Assembly: GCA_963556195.1 (NCBI GenBank)
Contig: OY744523.1
Span: forward strand, 79,847,997-79,911,996
Reading direction: 5' to 3'
DNA from: Sepiola atlantica
Taxonomy: Eukaryota; Mollusca; Cephalopoda; Sepiida; Sepiolidae
Length of the DNA: 64,000 nt
The notes under the pieces are model-generated. The model had not been told where the DNA came from. It saw only the letters and a program-made list of their open reading frames with translations, and searched no databases. The translations under genes and the position numbers were made by a program. Shown in pieces: positions 1 through 15,789 of this stretch (positions are counted from its first letter, which is position 1; each line of letters begins with the position of its first letter).

Positions 1-3393
<3,393 letters not shown>

Positions 3394-3448
3394 AATTGAT
3401 TGTTGGTCTTATATTGCCATCATTACAATATAAGACCAACAATCAATT
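3394..3448. repeat. Perfect 23-bp inverted repeat (hairpin 1)
   Basis: Arms at 3,394-3,416 and 3,426-3,448 are exact reverse complements (left arm core TTGTTGGTCTTATATTG) separated by a 9-nt loop. No mismatch is seen although the surrounding DNA looks unconstrained. It could form a small RNA precursor if transcribed, or be a by-product of replication template switching. I cannot tell which. Confidence 0.95.
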
Positions 3449-3588
3449 TCATCTAAAATTTGGCGAAAAATAAGCGAAATGGGTGAGTTTTTGTTAAAGG
3501 TCCCAATTCTATAGGTATATTTACGGACTTTCATGTTCTTCTCCAAAAAATCGACACCCCGAAGCAAAACACGTGAAACTTGAATTAA

Positions 3589-3635
3589 ACTGATTTTGGC
3601 ATTTCTTTATAAACTAAAGAAATGCCAAAATCAGT
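3589..3635. repeat. Perfect 21-bp inverted repeat (hairpin 2)
   Basis: Arms at 3,589-3,609 and 3,615-3,635 are exact reverse complements (left arm core GATTTTGGCATTTCTT) with a 5-nt loop. It lies about 140 bp from hairpin 1 and is unrelated to it in sequence. Confidence 0.95.
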
Positions 3636-4467
3636 GAATCACAATTTATTTGCTTTCCTTTTTTGAAGACAGTGGCAGACAATCAACCGGAATAACATAA
3701 TTAGGAGTTTTTATACAAAATCTTCTTCTTTTCTTCTTCTTTTCTTTTTTTTATATATATAAAGTAGAGAGGATTTTTCCCCTGTGCATGTTAATAGGAA
3801 AATAACCCCATCCATCACAGGCTACTAAACTCACCAATTCATTACGCTTATTCACTCGAGCGTGTTATAGTAAATTTTCATCATTTTTCACCAACAAATA
3901 CTAAATATTAGATTTGGCCCACCATCTACGACTCTCCGCCAAACACACTCCATATAGGTGGTAGCAAAAACTTTTCTCCCTAACAATTCTGTACTGTCAC
4001 TCCACTCATCGACACAGTTTAATTTTCACGAAAGACTCCGTTCTTATTTATTATTTGCCTGGTATTAATTTACTATATAATATAAAGCAATACGCTCCCG
4101 TTCATTCTGATGATTTTCCGCGAATATCAGATTACGTTATTTCTATTTCTACCTATGACTTCTATATTTATATTCATTCCGGAATTAAGCGAATGAAATT
4201 AACGAACACAGTTCCTGCAACATTTAATCATTCAACATGACGGCTACAATTTCTTGATCGAATCGACTTCCTATTTAATTCAATAAACGCCAAGATACTC
4301 GTAGACCCCGATACGTTTACATTTTAAAAATCATACACCTTTAACACGCATATTATAGAAAACTTGACCAAATCTATTTATTTCATCAACTACAAATGAC
4401 CTAAACCGTGTCACTGTTGAACTTTACATTTGGTCGGCAGAAATTGAAATGTTTGTTTGTTCTCTTT

Positions 4468-4900
4468 TCACCAGAAGCAACTTGCTAGTATGCTTCCAAC
4501 AAGACCTCAACCACTATCAGAAGCTCATTTCATGTCTAAATTATGTCAAAAAAGGTATTTTTGGTCCAAAATGCCCTAATATGGTAGTTTGGGCCCAAAC
4601 GCCAAAAATTGAATTTGTTTTATGTTTCTTTATCTATCACCAAGAGTATTCTATTCCGCTTCTAACGAGCCATCAACCACTACCAGACGATCATTTTAAA
4701 CCAAAATATGCCCCAAACAGTGATTTTCCCCAATATGTCCAAATAAGGTCATTTGAGCCCAGACGCCAAAAAATTTAAATATTTTGAATTTTTCTTTTTC
4801 TCTCACCAAGAGAATTCCATTCCGCTTCTAACGAGCTCTCAACCACTATCGGACGATCATTTTTAGTCATGATATGTAATTTATCCCCATATTTGCATTC
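4468..4900. repeat. Short tandem array, ~167-bp unit, about 2.6 copies
   Basis: The phrase TCACCAAGAG or a close variant starts units at 4,468, 4,637 and 4,803, giving spacings of 169 and 166 bp. Each unit carries a segment like ATTCCGCTTCTAACGAGC, then CAACCACTA, then a copy of GCCCAAACGCCAAAAA. The copies are diverged. The 109-codon open frame through this region is an incidental consequence of the repeat. Confidence 0.85.
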
Positions 4901-4971
4901 TGGGCGCAATGTGGGCCGGGCACCCTCACTTTTTAGGAGAACCCCCCACTTTTATAACTGTCCCGCCGGCC

Positions 4972-4973
<2 letters not shown>

Positions 4974-5007
<34 letters not shown>
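4974..5007. repeat. (AT)n microsatellite
   Basis: Simple AT dinucleotide tract following a GC-rich module that ends in GGCCCTG. Confidence 0.95.
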
Positions 5008-5011
<4 letters not shown>

Positions 5012-5157
5012 TACATTTATTTAGGTGATTTTAAATGTTTACATAATATATATTTATAAATCTCTACCTTGTATTGAGAATTTTTAAAGAAGTATTGGTT
5101 TTAATTTCATTTTTCAATATATTTGAACATTTAATTATATATAGAGAGAGACAGCAA

Positions 5158-5325
<168 letters not shown>

Positions 5326-5677
5326 GAGATCGATCAATAGACTAGTGCTATCACCACACTGTCCGGAATGAAAAAGACTCAAACACAACTTCACATGGCT
5401 CCTCTACCGAAACAATCCTAACACACGCTCACAGACTCAATAACGATAACACATAGCACACAGTATCCCGCCTTGTTACAGACTCAACCGATTCCTTCTC
5501 ACGAGATCAAAAGGAACTTCTCTGCCTTGGACCCAAATTAATCACCACCTAAAGAATCAATAACACCACTAGGCTGAACATGTAGACACAGTTCTGTGGG
5601 CTAGCTTACCACTTCAAGTAGCTGTTCACCATCAATCACACCACACACGACAACAACGCCGTCAAGTTCCCCGTATA
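5326..5677. other. Unassigned sequence
   Basis: No coding, RNA or repeat signature recognised between the compound microsatellite and the SINE. Confidence 0.5.
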
Positions 5678-5966
5678 AAAAGGTAAAGGTCGCATAGCCT
5701 GGACGCGCACGAGTGTCGTTGCCGACATCGCATACTGCCTATGGCAGTAGCGGCGGTGATTTGTTAAGAATCACCGTGTCTAGGGCACAGCATATAGAAG
5801 GCGGAGCCCATCCCTCTCCTTCCACTGCGTTTTAGTCAGGTACCCATTTACTGCTGGGTGGACAGAGGGGGTTTTCAGACCCGAAAATTCGCATGCCGTG
5901 AGTGGGATCGAACCCGGGTCGTCCAGCCCAAAGACAAGTGCTATAACCACTCGTCCACAGGCCCTC
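5678..5966 (-). mobile_element. tRNA-derived SINE
   Basis: Read on the minus strand, the element begins near 5,966 with a tRNA-like head. The A-box-like block is TGGACGAGTGGTTATAG (5,941-5,957) and the canonical B box is GGGTTCGATCCC (5,904-5,915), at the spacing expected of an RNA polymerase III internal promoter. A non-tRNA body of about 200 bp follows down to about 5,678. SINEs of this build are transcribed by Pol III and mobilised in trans by a LINE; that is family knowledge. I did not assign the tRNA of origin or a named family, and the 3' boundary is approximate. Confidence 0.85.
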
Positions 5967-6308
5967 CCTGTATACTAACTTGATAACCCACTGCATCCGC
6001 CACCGAACATCCGCGAGCTAGACCTCAAGCTCACGCGTCTAAAACAAAACATATTCTCTATACAGGAATGTTCTAAAATCCGTGGGCAAACCACTAAATT
6101 AATCAAATAAAAAGAATTCTTTAGAATCTACGGAGTTTAAAAAAAGAAAGCGTCCCCCTCCTCCCACCCCTAATTCAAACCCGTCCTGTCTTCATTATCT
6201 ATTAATAAACGGCATTTGGTGGCATTAGGTGTTATCTTTCACAGTCCACAAAGATCCAACGATGATGAACGCGTTAAACAAAAATCATAGCTAAGTTTTC
6301 TTATCTTT

Positions 6309-6311
<3 letters not shown>

Positions 6312-6381
<70 letters not shown>
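6312..6381. repeat. (CT)n microsatellite
   Basis: Uninterrupted CT run of about 35 units, roughly 55 bp upstream of the LINE fragment. Confidence 0.98.
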
Positions 6382-6383
<2 letters not shown>

Positions 6384-6437
6384 TCATATTTGCATTAATT
6401 CCTATGTTTTTTTTCTTTTTCTTTACCGTATTTTTGT

Positions 6438-7260
6438 ATGAACAAACCTAAACCAGACATCCACCAAAGAACATCTTCGCCTCCGCTCTTGAGGCTAGCA
6501 TTCACAAATATCTGGGGGCTTAGAACCAACATCAATGACATAGAAACCATTCTCCTAGTTAACTCCACGGATATCCGAGCACTAAGTAAAACAAACCTAC
6601 AATCCTCAATCACACCATTTTAACGTGACTGGATACCTCCCACTTTACCGTAAAGTATCTGACAAACATATGCACGGGCTAGGAGTTTATGTTCGGAACA
6701 CCCTCCTCTTGACTAGAGAACATAAGCTAGAATCAGATGATCAAGCCTACATGTGCTTACAGCACAGCGTTAGTTACTATATTTCATATACCGTTCTTCT
6801 TCGACCCAAGACTTTACCCTGATTAACTCTGTCTCTGAAAGCATAGATACAGCACTCTCACTTGACTCGAGTGCCCAAATACATGTATTTAGGGATTTTA
6901 ATGTACATCACCGTGAAGGTCTTAGATTCTCCCTACTGATCCGTGCGCAAATGAGGTAACCGAATGGGTTAAAGCAGGCATTGAAGCACATGTTCCCACG
7001 CAAAAATTCTACAGCAAGTCCTATTCCCTACAATAGTTCACCTCGAACTGTGCAGCTGCTATTGCTCAGATTCAGCAAGCTTTCCGACAATTACCCCGTC
7101 ATAAGTCAACTACAAATAGACAGAAACTTATATACAGAAATCATTATAAGACTGAAATAGATGACGCAAAGGGAAGGTATACAGAGATGACCAGAAAACG
7201 CATTCAGTCACAAAAAGGTATTCGTGATTTCTGCAAAATCTCTAGAAGCATACGTGGAAT
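6438..7260 (+). pseudogene. LINE ORF2 fragment (AP-endonuclease to pre-RT)
   Basis: Decayed non-LTR retrotransposon coding sequence in three frames. The first 61 codons contain LAFTNIWGLRTNINDIE followed by a decayed SETNL-type segment, matching the start of the LINE apurinic endonuclease domain (N-I-R-G-L motif, here NIWGL). After a frameshift at about 6,620 comes GYLPLYRK..DKHMHGLGVYVRN, then near 6,885 an FRDFNVHH segment corresponding to the GDFN motif, with G changed to R. The tail (about 6,950-7,255) encodes WVKAGIEAHVPTQKFYSKSY and a K-rich segment ending RDFCKISRS, as found between endonuclease and reverse transcriptase. A second copy of a related endonuclease lies at 58.2-59.2 kb. 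Clade not assigned with certainty. Several stops and frameshifts make it non-functional. Confidence 0.8.
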
Positions 7261-7446
7261 ACCAAACTAATATATATAGTTTGATTTTTTATTCATACAT
7301 ACTTTACTGGCTACATATGTACATACATGTTTCAGCTGCGACTTTATTTCAAGTCCACCTTCCTAAGGCTACAATAAATATACACTGGAATAAATATACA
7401 CAGGAGTTTCATTGGATTAACATCTAGGAAACAACAAACATACAAG

Positions 7447-7448
<2 letters not shown>

Positions 7449-7486
<38 letters not shown>
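7449..7486. repeat. (TA)n microsatellite
   Basis: Simple TA tract just beyond the LINE fragment. Confidence 0.95.
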
Positions 7487-7487
<1 letters not shown>

Positions 7488-7489
7488 AG

Positions 7490-9060
7490 TGCGGAAATAT
7501 ATGTTTTAGCATATACCTTCTATGCTTTATGCATACCAACCAACCTCTGCCAATCGAAAGCTCGATGATTGTCAACATATAACAACAGAGCATATATAAA
7601 TAAACAAGATTTTGTTATATTCTAAAGGCCAAGATTGTATTTATCTTACGAAATATTTTTTCAAAACAATCCTTTCTGGTACAATTTAGGGATCCGTTTC
7701 GTTCAATAGAAGACCAACCAACATGTGTATGCCAATATCGGATCTTTCCTCTCTGAACTCATTAGAAAGTTCTGAATTAGAGAAAATATACATTGCGATG
7801 CGATAAAATATAAAAATCCGAAAAAAAAAAAACTCACATCGAATACCCTTCCATCTACAGAGTCTTTGAAATCACCACCTAAAGAAGGCAGCAATACACA
7901 CAATTACTCTTTTTTATCGATTCTCATTGTTTTAAGACAAGGAATTCGTGATTCTTTTTTTTCCCGGAACAATTGAATAAACTAATTTTCGTTACTTCTT
8001 TGGAAATGTAAAAAGTTTCTTTTTTATTAATATATTGTCTTTTCTCATCTATTTTACCCATACAAACGTGTTATATATCAGTAAATAAAAATGTTTTGCA
8101 TTTTTTATTATTTAAATTCATTTTTCTTTGTATTTTCAAAATTGCGGTATTCCGTGTATGCATAAAAGACGGCGACGGCAATGGTGTATCACATTAATGG
8201 TAAATAAATGTATATGATTATTTTGTGTGCGCAGTCGCTAGTCCTAGTGTCGGCAGTATAGAGTGCGTATTTAGGTCAAAGTAGCACATAAAAATTGCAC
8301 CGGGAAAATAATACCGAAAAATAAAAGGAATCATTTAACGTTAAATGACCCTCCATTTCTGGGCCATTCTAATTTTTTGGTCAATTAACTAACTGTTCTG
8401 CCACTAACCCTAAGTCCGACTGGCAAAGTCGTGAAACCACACGTAATCACCTTAAAAAGTAAAACAGACAACTGTATCTCCCATGGAGAAAAAGTTGGTT
8501 AGACAGCTTTAGAATAGTCCGGATATACGGGATCACTTTACGTTAAATTGATATGCGAAACTGATCCCCCAATCTACATTCTAAAATAATTATTTTTGCT
8601 TGTTTGTTTGCTTGTTTGTTTTTATTTCCGCACATTTTTATTTAGTGTTCACACGTAATCACCTAAAAGAGTAGAATATCTTTGGGAGGGCGGAGTATTT
8701 AGCTGAAGGTGTTAATCTTCAATAATACCGATTTTTTCCTGCGCCGAGATGTGTTCTTTTACGGCAATATCATTTTTTATTTATCTTCAAATAAGTATAA
8801 TTTACCGCGCAGAAAGCCACACATAAACAAAAAATCCATTAATTAATAAATCACAGAAAGTTTAGTGATACAACGATTTGACCTGTGTCTCAGCGTTGCC
8901 CGAGAAAGTTGATGGACTCAAGAAATTCCATGCCCAATCTTGAACTATTGAATTATTCGCTGCTTATGATTGATTGGCGCGAACACAGACACCACATTGT
9001 TAATGTAAAACGACAGATGAAACAATTAATGCAATACTTGGAGTAATAACAATCTTGTCA
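7490..9060. other. Unassigned AT-rich sequence with an 18-bp palindrome
   Basis: No gene or element identified. The exact palindrome TCATTTAACGTTAAATGA lies at 8,331-8,348, and a weaker relative (ACTTTACGTTAAAT) lies near 8,534. The phrase CACACGTAATCACC occurs twice, near 8,438 and 8,650, so part of this stretch may be a small unrecognised repeat. Confidence 0.5.
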
Positions 9061-9069
9061 TAGTTAGTT

Positions 9070-9129
9070 GTTGCAATCTTGCCCCCCCCCCTTTTATTTT
9101 ATAAAAAAGGAAGAGGGGAAGATTGCAAC
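9070..9129. repeat. Imperfect inverted repeat beside the satellite's left edge
   Basis: GTTGCAATCTT at 9,070-9,080 is the exact reverse complement of 9,119-9,129. The interior (C-run plus TTTT against AAAA plus a purine-rich run) continues the complementarity imperfectly. It sits about 20 bp outside the first satellite monomer. Confidence 0.8.
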
Positions 9130-9147
9130 AGTAGAGGCAAACTCAGT

Positions 9148-12100
9148 ATTGAGATGCACACACATGTTTGTAGATTGGTTACAGACTTGATGTTCTTTCA
9201 CAAATATGACAATTGAATGCACACACATGTTTGTAGATTTGTTACAGTCGTGATGTTCTTTCACAAATATGACAATTGAATGCACACACATGTTTGTAGA
9301 TTTGTTACAGTCTTGATGTTCTTTCACAAAAATAACAATTGAATGCACACACATGTTTGTAGATTTGTTACAGTCGTGATGTTCTTTCACAAATATGACA
9401 ATTGAATGCACACACATGTTTGTAGATTTGTTACAGTCGTGATGTTCTTTCACAAATATGACAATTGAATGCACACACATGTTTGTAGATTTGTTACAGT
9501 CTTGATGTTCTTTCACAAATATGACAATTGAATGCACACACATGTTTGTAGATTGGTTACAGTCTTGATGTTCTTTCACAAATATAACAATTGAATGCAC
9601 ACACATGTTTGTAGATTTGTTACAGTCGTGATGTTCTTTCACAAATATGACAATTGAATGCACACACATGTTTGTAGATTTGTTACAGTCGTGATGTTCT
9701 TTCACAAATATGACAATTGAATGCACACACATGTTTGTAGATTTGTTACAGTCGTGATGTTCTTTCACAAATATGACAATTGAATGCACACACATGTTTG
9801 TAGATTTGTTACAGTCTTGATGTTCTTTCACAAATATAACAATTGAATGCACACACATGTTTGTAGATTTGTTACAGTCGTGATGTTCTTTCACAAATAT
9901 GACAATTGAATGCACACACATGTTTGTAGATTTGTTACAGTCTTGATGTTCTTTCACAAATATGACAATTGAATGCACACACATGTTTGTAGATTTGTTA
10001 CAGTCGTGATGTTCTTTCACAAATATAACAATTGAATGCACACACATGTTTGTAGATTTGTTACAGTCGTGATGTTCTTTCACAAATATAACAATTGAAT
10101 GCACACACATGTTTGTAGATTTGTTACAGTCTTGATGTTCTTTCACAAATATAACAATTGAATGCACACACATGTTTGTAGATTTGTTACAGTCTTGATG
10201 TTCTTTCACAAATATAACAATTGAATGCACACACATGTTTGTAGATTTGTTACAGTCGTGATGTTCTTTCACAAATATGACAATTGAATGCACACACATG
10301 TTTGTAGATTTGTTACAGTCGTGATGTTCTTTCACAAATATAACAATTGAATGCACACACATGTTTGTAGATTTGTTACAGTCTTGATGTTCTTTCACAA
10401 ATATAACAATTGAATGCACACACATGTTTGTAGATTTGTAACAGTCTTGATGTTCTTTCACAAATATAACAATTGAATGCACACACATGTTTGTAGATTT
10501 GTTACAGTCGTGATGTTCTTTCACAAATATGACAATTGAATGCACACACATGTTTGTAGATTTGTTACAGTCTTGATGTTCTTTCACAAATATGACAATT
10601 GAATGCACACACATGTTTGTAGATTTGTTGCAGTCGTGATGTTCTTTCACAAATATGACAATTGAATGCACACACATGTTTGTAGATTTGTTACAGTCTT
10701 GATGTTCTTTCACAAATATGACAATTGAATGCACACACATGTTTGTAGATTTGTTACAGTCGTGATGTTCTTTCACAAATATGACAATTGAATGCACACA
10801 CATGTTTGTAGATTGGTTACAGTCTTGATGTTCTTTCACAAATATAACAATTGAATGCACACACATGTTTGTAGATTTGTTACAGTCGTGATGTTCTTTC
10901 ACAAATATGACAATTGAATGCACACACATGTTTGTAGATTTGTTACAGTCTTGATGTTCTTTCACAAATATAACAATTGAATGCACACACATGTTTGTAG
11001 ATTTGTAACAGTCTTGATGTTCTTTCACAAATATAACAATTGAATGCACACACATGTTTGTAGATTTGTAACAGTCTTGATGTTCTTTCACAAATATGAC
11101 AATTGAATGCACACACATGTTTGTAGATTTGTTACAGTCGTGATGTTCTTTCACAAATATGACAATTGAATGCACACACATGTTTGTAGATTTGTTACAG
11201 TCTTGATGTTCTTTCACAAATATGACAATTGAATGCACACACATGTTTGTAGATTTGTTACAGTCGTGATGTTCTTTCACAAATATGACAATTGAATGCA
11301 CACACATGTTTGTAGATTTGTTACAGTCTTGATGTTCTTTCACAAATATGACAATTGAATGCACACACATGTTTGTAGATTTGTTACAGTCTTGATGTTC
11401 TTTCACAAATATGACAATTGAATGCACACACATGTTTGTAGATTTGTTACAGTCGTGATGTTCTTTCACAAATATGACAATTGAATGCACACACATGTTT
11501 GTAGATTTGTTACAGTCGTGATGTTCTTTCACAAATATGACAATTGAATGCACACACATGTTTGTAAATTTGTTACAGTCTTGATGTTCTTTCACAAATA
11601 TAACAATTGAATACACACACATGTTTGTAGATTTGTTACAGTCGTGATGTTCTTTCACAAATATGACAATTGAATGCACACACATGTTTGTAAATTTGTA
11701 ACAGTCTTGATGTTCTTTCACAAATATGACAATTGAATGCACACACATGTTTGTAGATTTGTTACAGTCTTGATGTTCTTTCACAAATATAACAATTGAA
11801 TGCACACACATGTTTGTAGATTTGTTACAGTCGTGATGTTCTTTCACAAATATGACAATTGAATGCACACACATGTTTGTAGATTTGTTACAGTCTTGAT
11901 GTTCTTTCACAAATATGACAATTGAATGCACACACATGTTTGTAGATTTGTTACAGTCTTGATGTTCTTTCACAAATATGACAATTGAATGCACACACAT
12001 GTTTGTAGATTTGTTACAGTCGTGATGTTCTTTCACAAATATGACAATTGAATGCACACACATGTTTGTAGATTTGTTACAGTCTTGATGTTCTTTCACA

Positions 12101-15100
12101 AATATGACAATTGAATGCACACACATGTTTGTAAATTTGTTACAGTCTTGATGTTCTTTCACAAATATAACAATTGAATGCACACACATGTTTGTAGACT
12201 TGTTACAGTCGTGATGTTCTTTCACAAATATGACAATTGAATGCACACACATGTTTGTAAATTTGTAACAGTCTTGATGTTCTTTCACAAATATGACAAT
12301 TGAATGCACACACATGTTTGTAGATTTGTTACAGTCTTGATGTTCTTTCACAAATATAACAATTGAATGCACACACATGTTTGTAGATTTGTTACAGTCG
12401 TGATGTTCTTTCACAAATATGACAATTGAATGCACACACATGTTTGTAGATTTGTTACAGTCTTGATGTTCTTTCACAAAAATAACAATTGAATGCACAC
12501 ACATGTTTGTAGATTTGTTACAGTCGTGATGTTCTTTCACAAATATGACAATTGAATGCACACACATGTTTGTAGATTTGTTACAGTCGTGATGTTCTTT
12601 CACAAATATGACAATTGAATGCACACACATGTTTGTAGATTTGTTACAGTCTTGATGTTCTTTCACAAATATGACAATTGAATGCACACACATGTTTGTA
12701 GATTGGTTACAGTCTTGATGTTCTTTCACAAATATAACAATTGAATGCACACACATGTTTGTAGATTTGTTACAGTCGTGATGTTCTTTCACAAATATGA
12801 CAATTGAATGCACACACATGTTTGTAGATTTGTTACAGTCGTGATGTTCTTTCACAAATATGACAATTGAATGCACACACATGTTTGTAGATTTGTTACA
12901 GTCGTGATGTTCTTTCACAAATATGACAATTGAATGCACACACATGTTTGTAGATTTGTTACAGTCTTGATGTTCTTTCACAAATATAACAATTGAATGC
13001 ACACACATGTTTGTAGATTTGTTACAGTCGTGATGTTCTTTCACAAATATGACAATTGAATGCACACACATGTTTGTAGATTTGTTACAGTCTTGATGTT
13101 CTTTCACAAATATGACAATTGAATGCACACACATGTTTGTAGATTTGTTACAGTCGTGATGTTCTTTCACAAATATAACAATTGAATGCACACACATGTT
13201 TGTAGATTTGTTACAGTCGTGATGTTCTTTCACAAATATAACAATTGAATGCACACACATGTTTGTAGATTTGTCACAGTCTTGATGTTCTTTCACAAAT
13301 ATAACAATTGAATGCACACACATGTTTGTAGATTTGTTACAGTCTTGATGTTCTTTCACAAATATAACAATTGAATGCACACACATGTTTGTAGATTTGT
13401 TACAGTCGTGATGTTCTTTCACAAATATGACAATTGAATGCACACACATGTTTGTAGATTTGTTACAGTCGTGATGTTCTTTCACAAATATAACAATTGA
13501 ATGCACACACATGTTTGTAGATTTGTTACAGTCTTGATGTTCTTTCACAAATATAACAATTGAATGCACACACATGTTTGTAGATTTGTAACAGTCTTGA
13601 TGTTCTTTCACAAATATAACAATTGAATGCACACACATGTTTGTAGATTTGTTACAGTCGTGATGTTCTTTCACAAATATGACAATTGAATGCACACACA
13701 TGTTTGTAGATTTGTTACAGTCTTGATGTTCTTTCACAAATATGACAATTGAATGCACACACATGTTTGTAGATTTGTTGCAGTCGTGATGTTCTTTCAC
13801 AAATATGACAATTGAATGCACACACATGTTTGTAGATTTGTTACAGTCTTGATGTTCTTTCACAAATATGACAATTGAATGCACACACATGTTTGTAGAT
13901 TTGTTACAGTCGTGATGTTCTTTCACAAATATGACAATTGAATGCACACACATGTTTGTAGATTGGTTACAGTCTTGATGTTCTTTCACAAATATAACAA
14001 TTGAATGCACACACATGTTTGTAGATTTGTTACAGTCGTGATGTTCTTTCACAAATATGACAATTGAATGCACACACATGTTTGTAGATTTGTTACAGTC
14101 TTGATGTTCTTTCACAAATATAACAATTGAATGCACACACATGTTTGTAGATTTGTAACAGTCTTGATGTTCTTTCACAAATATAACAATTGAATGCACA
14201 CACATGTTTGTAGATTTGTAACAGTCTTGATGTTCTTTCACAAATATGACAATTGAATGCACACACATGTTTGTAGATTTGTTACAGTCGTGATGTTCTT
14301 TCACAAATATGACAATTGAATGCACACACATGTTTGTAGATTTGTTACAGTCTTGATGTTCTTTCACAAATATGACAATTGAATGCACACACATGTTTGT
14401 AGATTTGTTACAGTCGTGATGTTCTTTCACAAATATGACAATTGAATGCACACACATGTTTGTAGATTTGTTACAGTCTTGATGTTCTTTCACAAATATG
14501 ACAATTGAATGCACACACATGTTTGTAGATTTGTTACAGTCTTGATGTTCTTTCACAAATATGACAATTGAATGCACACACATGTTTGTAGATTTGTTAC
14601 AGTCGTGATGTTCTTTCACAAATATGACAATTGAATGCACACACATGTTTGTAGATTTGTTACAGTCGTGATGTTCTTTCACAAATATGACAATTGAATG
14701 CACACACATGTTTGTAAATTTGTTACAGTCTTGATGTTCTTTCACAAATATAACAATTGAATACACACACATGTTTGTAGATTTGTTACAGTCGTGATGT
14801 TCTTTCACAAATATGACAATTGAATGCACACACATGTTTGTAAATTTGTAACAGTCTTGATGTTCTTTCACAAATATGACAATTGAATGCACACACATGT
14901 TTGTAGATTTGTTACAGTCTTGATGTTCTTTCACAAATATAACAATTGAATGCACACACATGTTTGTAGATTTGTTACAGTCGTGATGTTCTTTCACAAA
15001 TATGACAATTGAATGCACACACATGTTTGTAGATTTGTTACAGTCTTGATGTTCTTTCACAAATATGACAATTGAATGCACACACATGTTTGTAGATTTG

Positions 15101-15789
15101 TTACAGTCTTGATGTTCTTTCACAAATATGACAATTGAATGCACACACATGTTTGTAGATTTGTTACAGTCGTGATGTTCTTTCACAAATATGACAATTG
15201 AATGCACACACATGTTTGTAGATTTGTTACAGTCTTGATGTTCTTTCACAAATATGACAATTGAATGCACACACATGTTTGTAAATTTGTTACAGTCTTG
15301 ATGTTCTTTCACAAATATAACAATTGAATGCACACACATGTTTGTAGACTTGTTACAGTCGTGATGTTCTTTCACAAATATGACAATTGAATGCACACAC
15401 ATGTTTGTAAATTTGTAACAGTCTTGATGTTCTTTCACAAATATGACAATTGAATGCACACACATGTTTGTAGATTTGTTACAGTCTTGATGTTCTTTCA
15501 CAAATATAACAATTGAATGCACACACATGTTTGTAGATTTGTTACAGTCGTGATGTTCTTTCACAAATATGACAATTGAATGCACACACATGTTTGTAGA
15601 TTTGTTACAGTCTTGATGTTCTTTCACAAATATGACAATTGAATGCACACACATGTTTGTAGATTGGTTACAGTCCTGATGTTCTTTCACAAATATAACA
15701 ATTGAATGCACACACATGTTTGTAGATTTGTTACAGTCGTGATGTTCTTTCACAAATATGACAATTGAATGCACACACATGTTTGTAGA
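9148..15789. repeat. Satellite block A: 50-monomer higher-order repeat (3,150 bp)
   Basis: Rare marks recur exactly 3,150 bp apart: CACAAAAATAAC (AATAAC at 9,331 and 12,481), the GTTGCAG variant (10,621 and 13,771), ATACACACAC (11,611 and 14,761) and the GTAGACTTG variant (near 12,196 and 15,346). The block is therefore slightly more than two copies of a 50-monomer unit. It is richer than later blocks in the CGTGATG state. A single difference between copies (TTGTCACAG only in the second, near 13,271) shows slight divergence since duplication. The block ends where a CAA codon on the minus strand becomes TAA at about 15,790. Confidence 0.95.
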
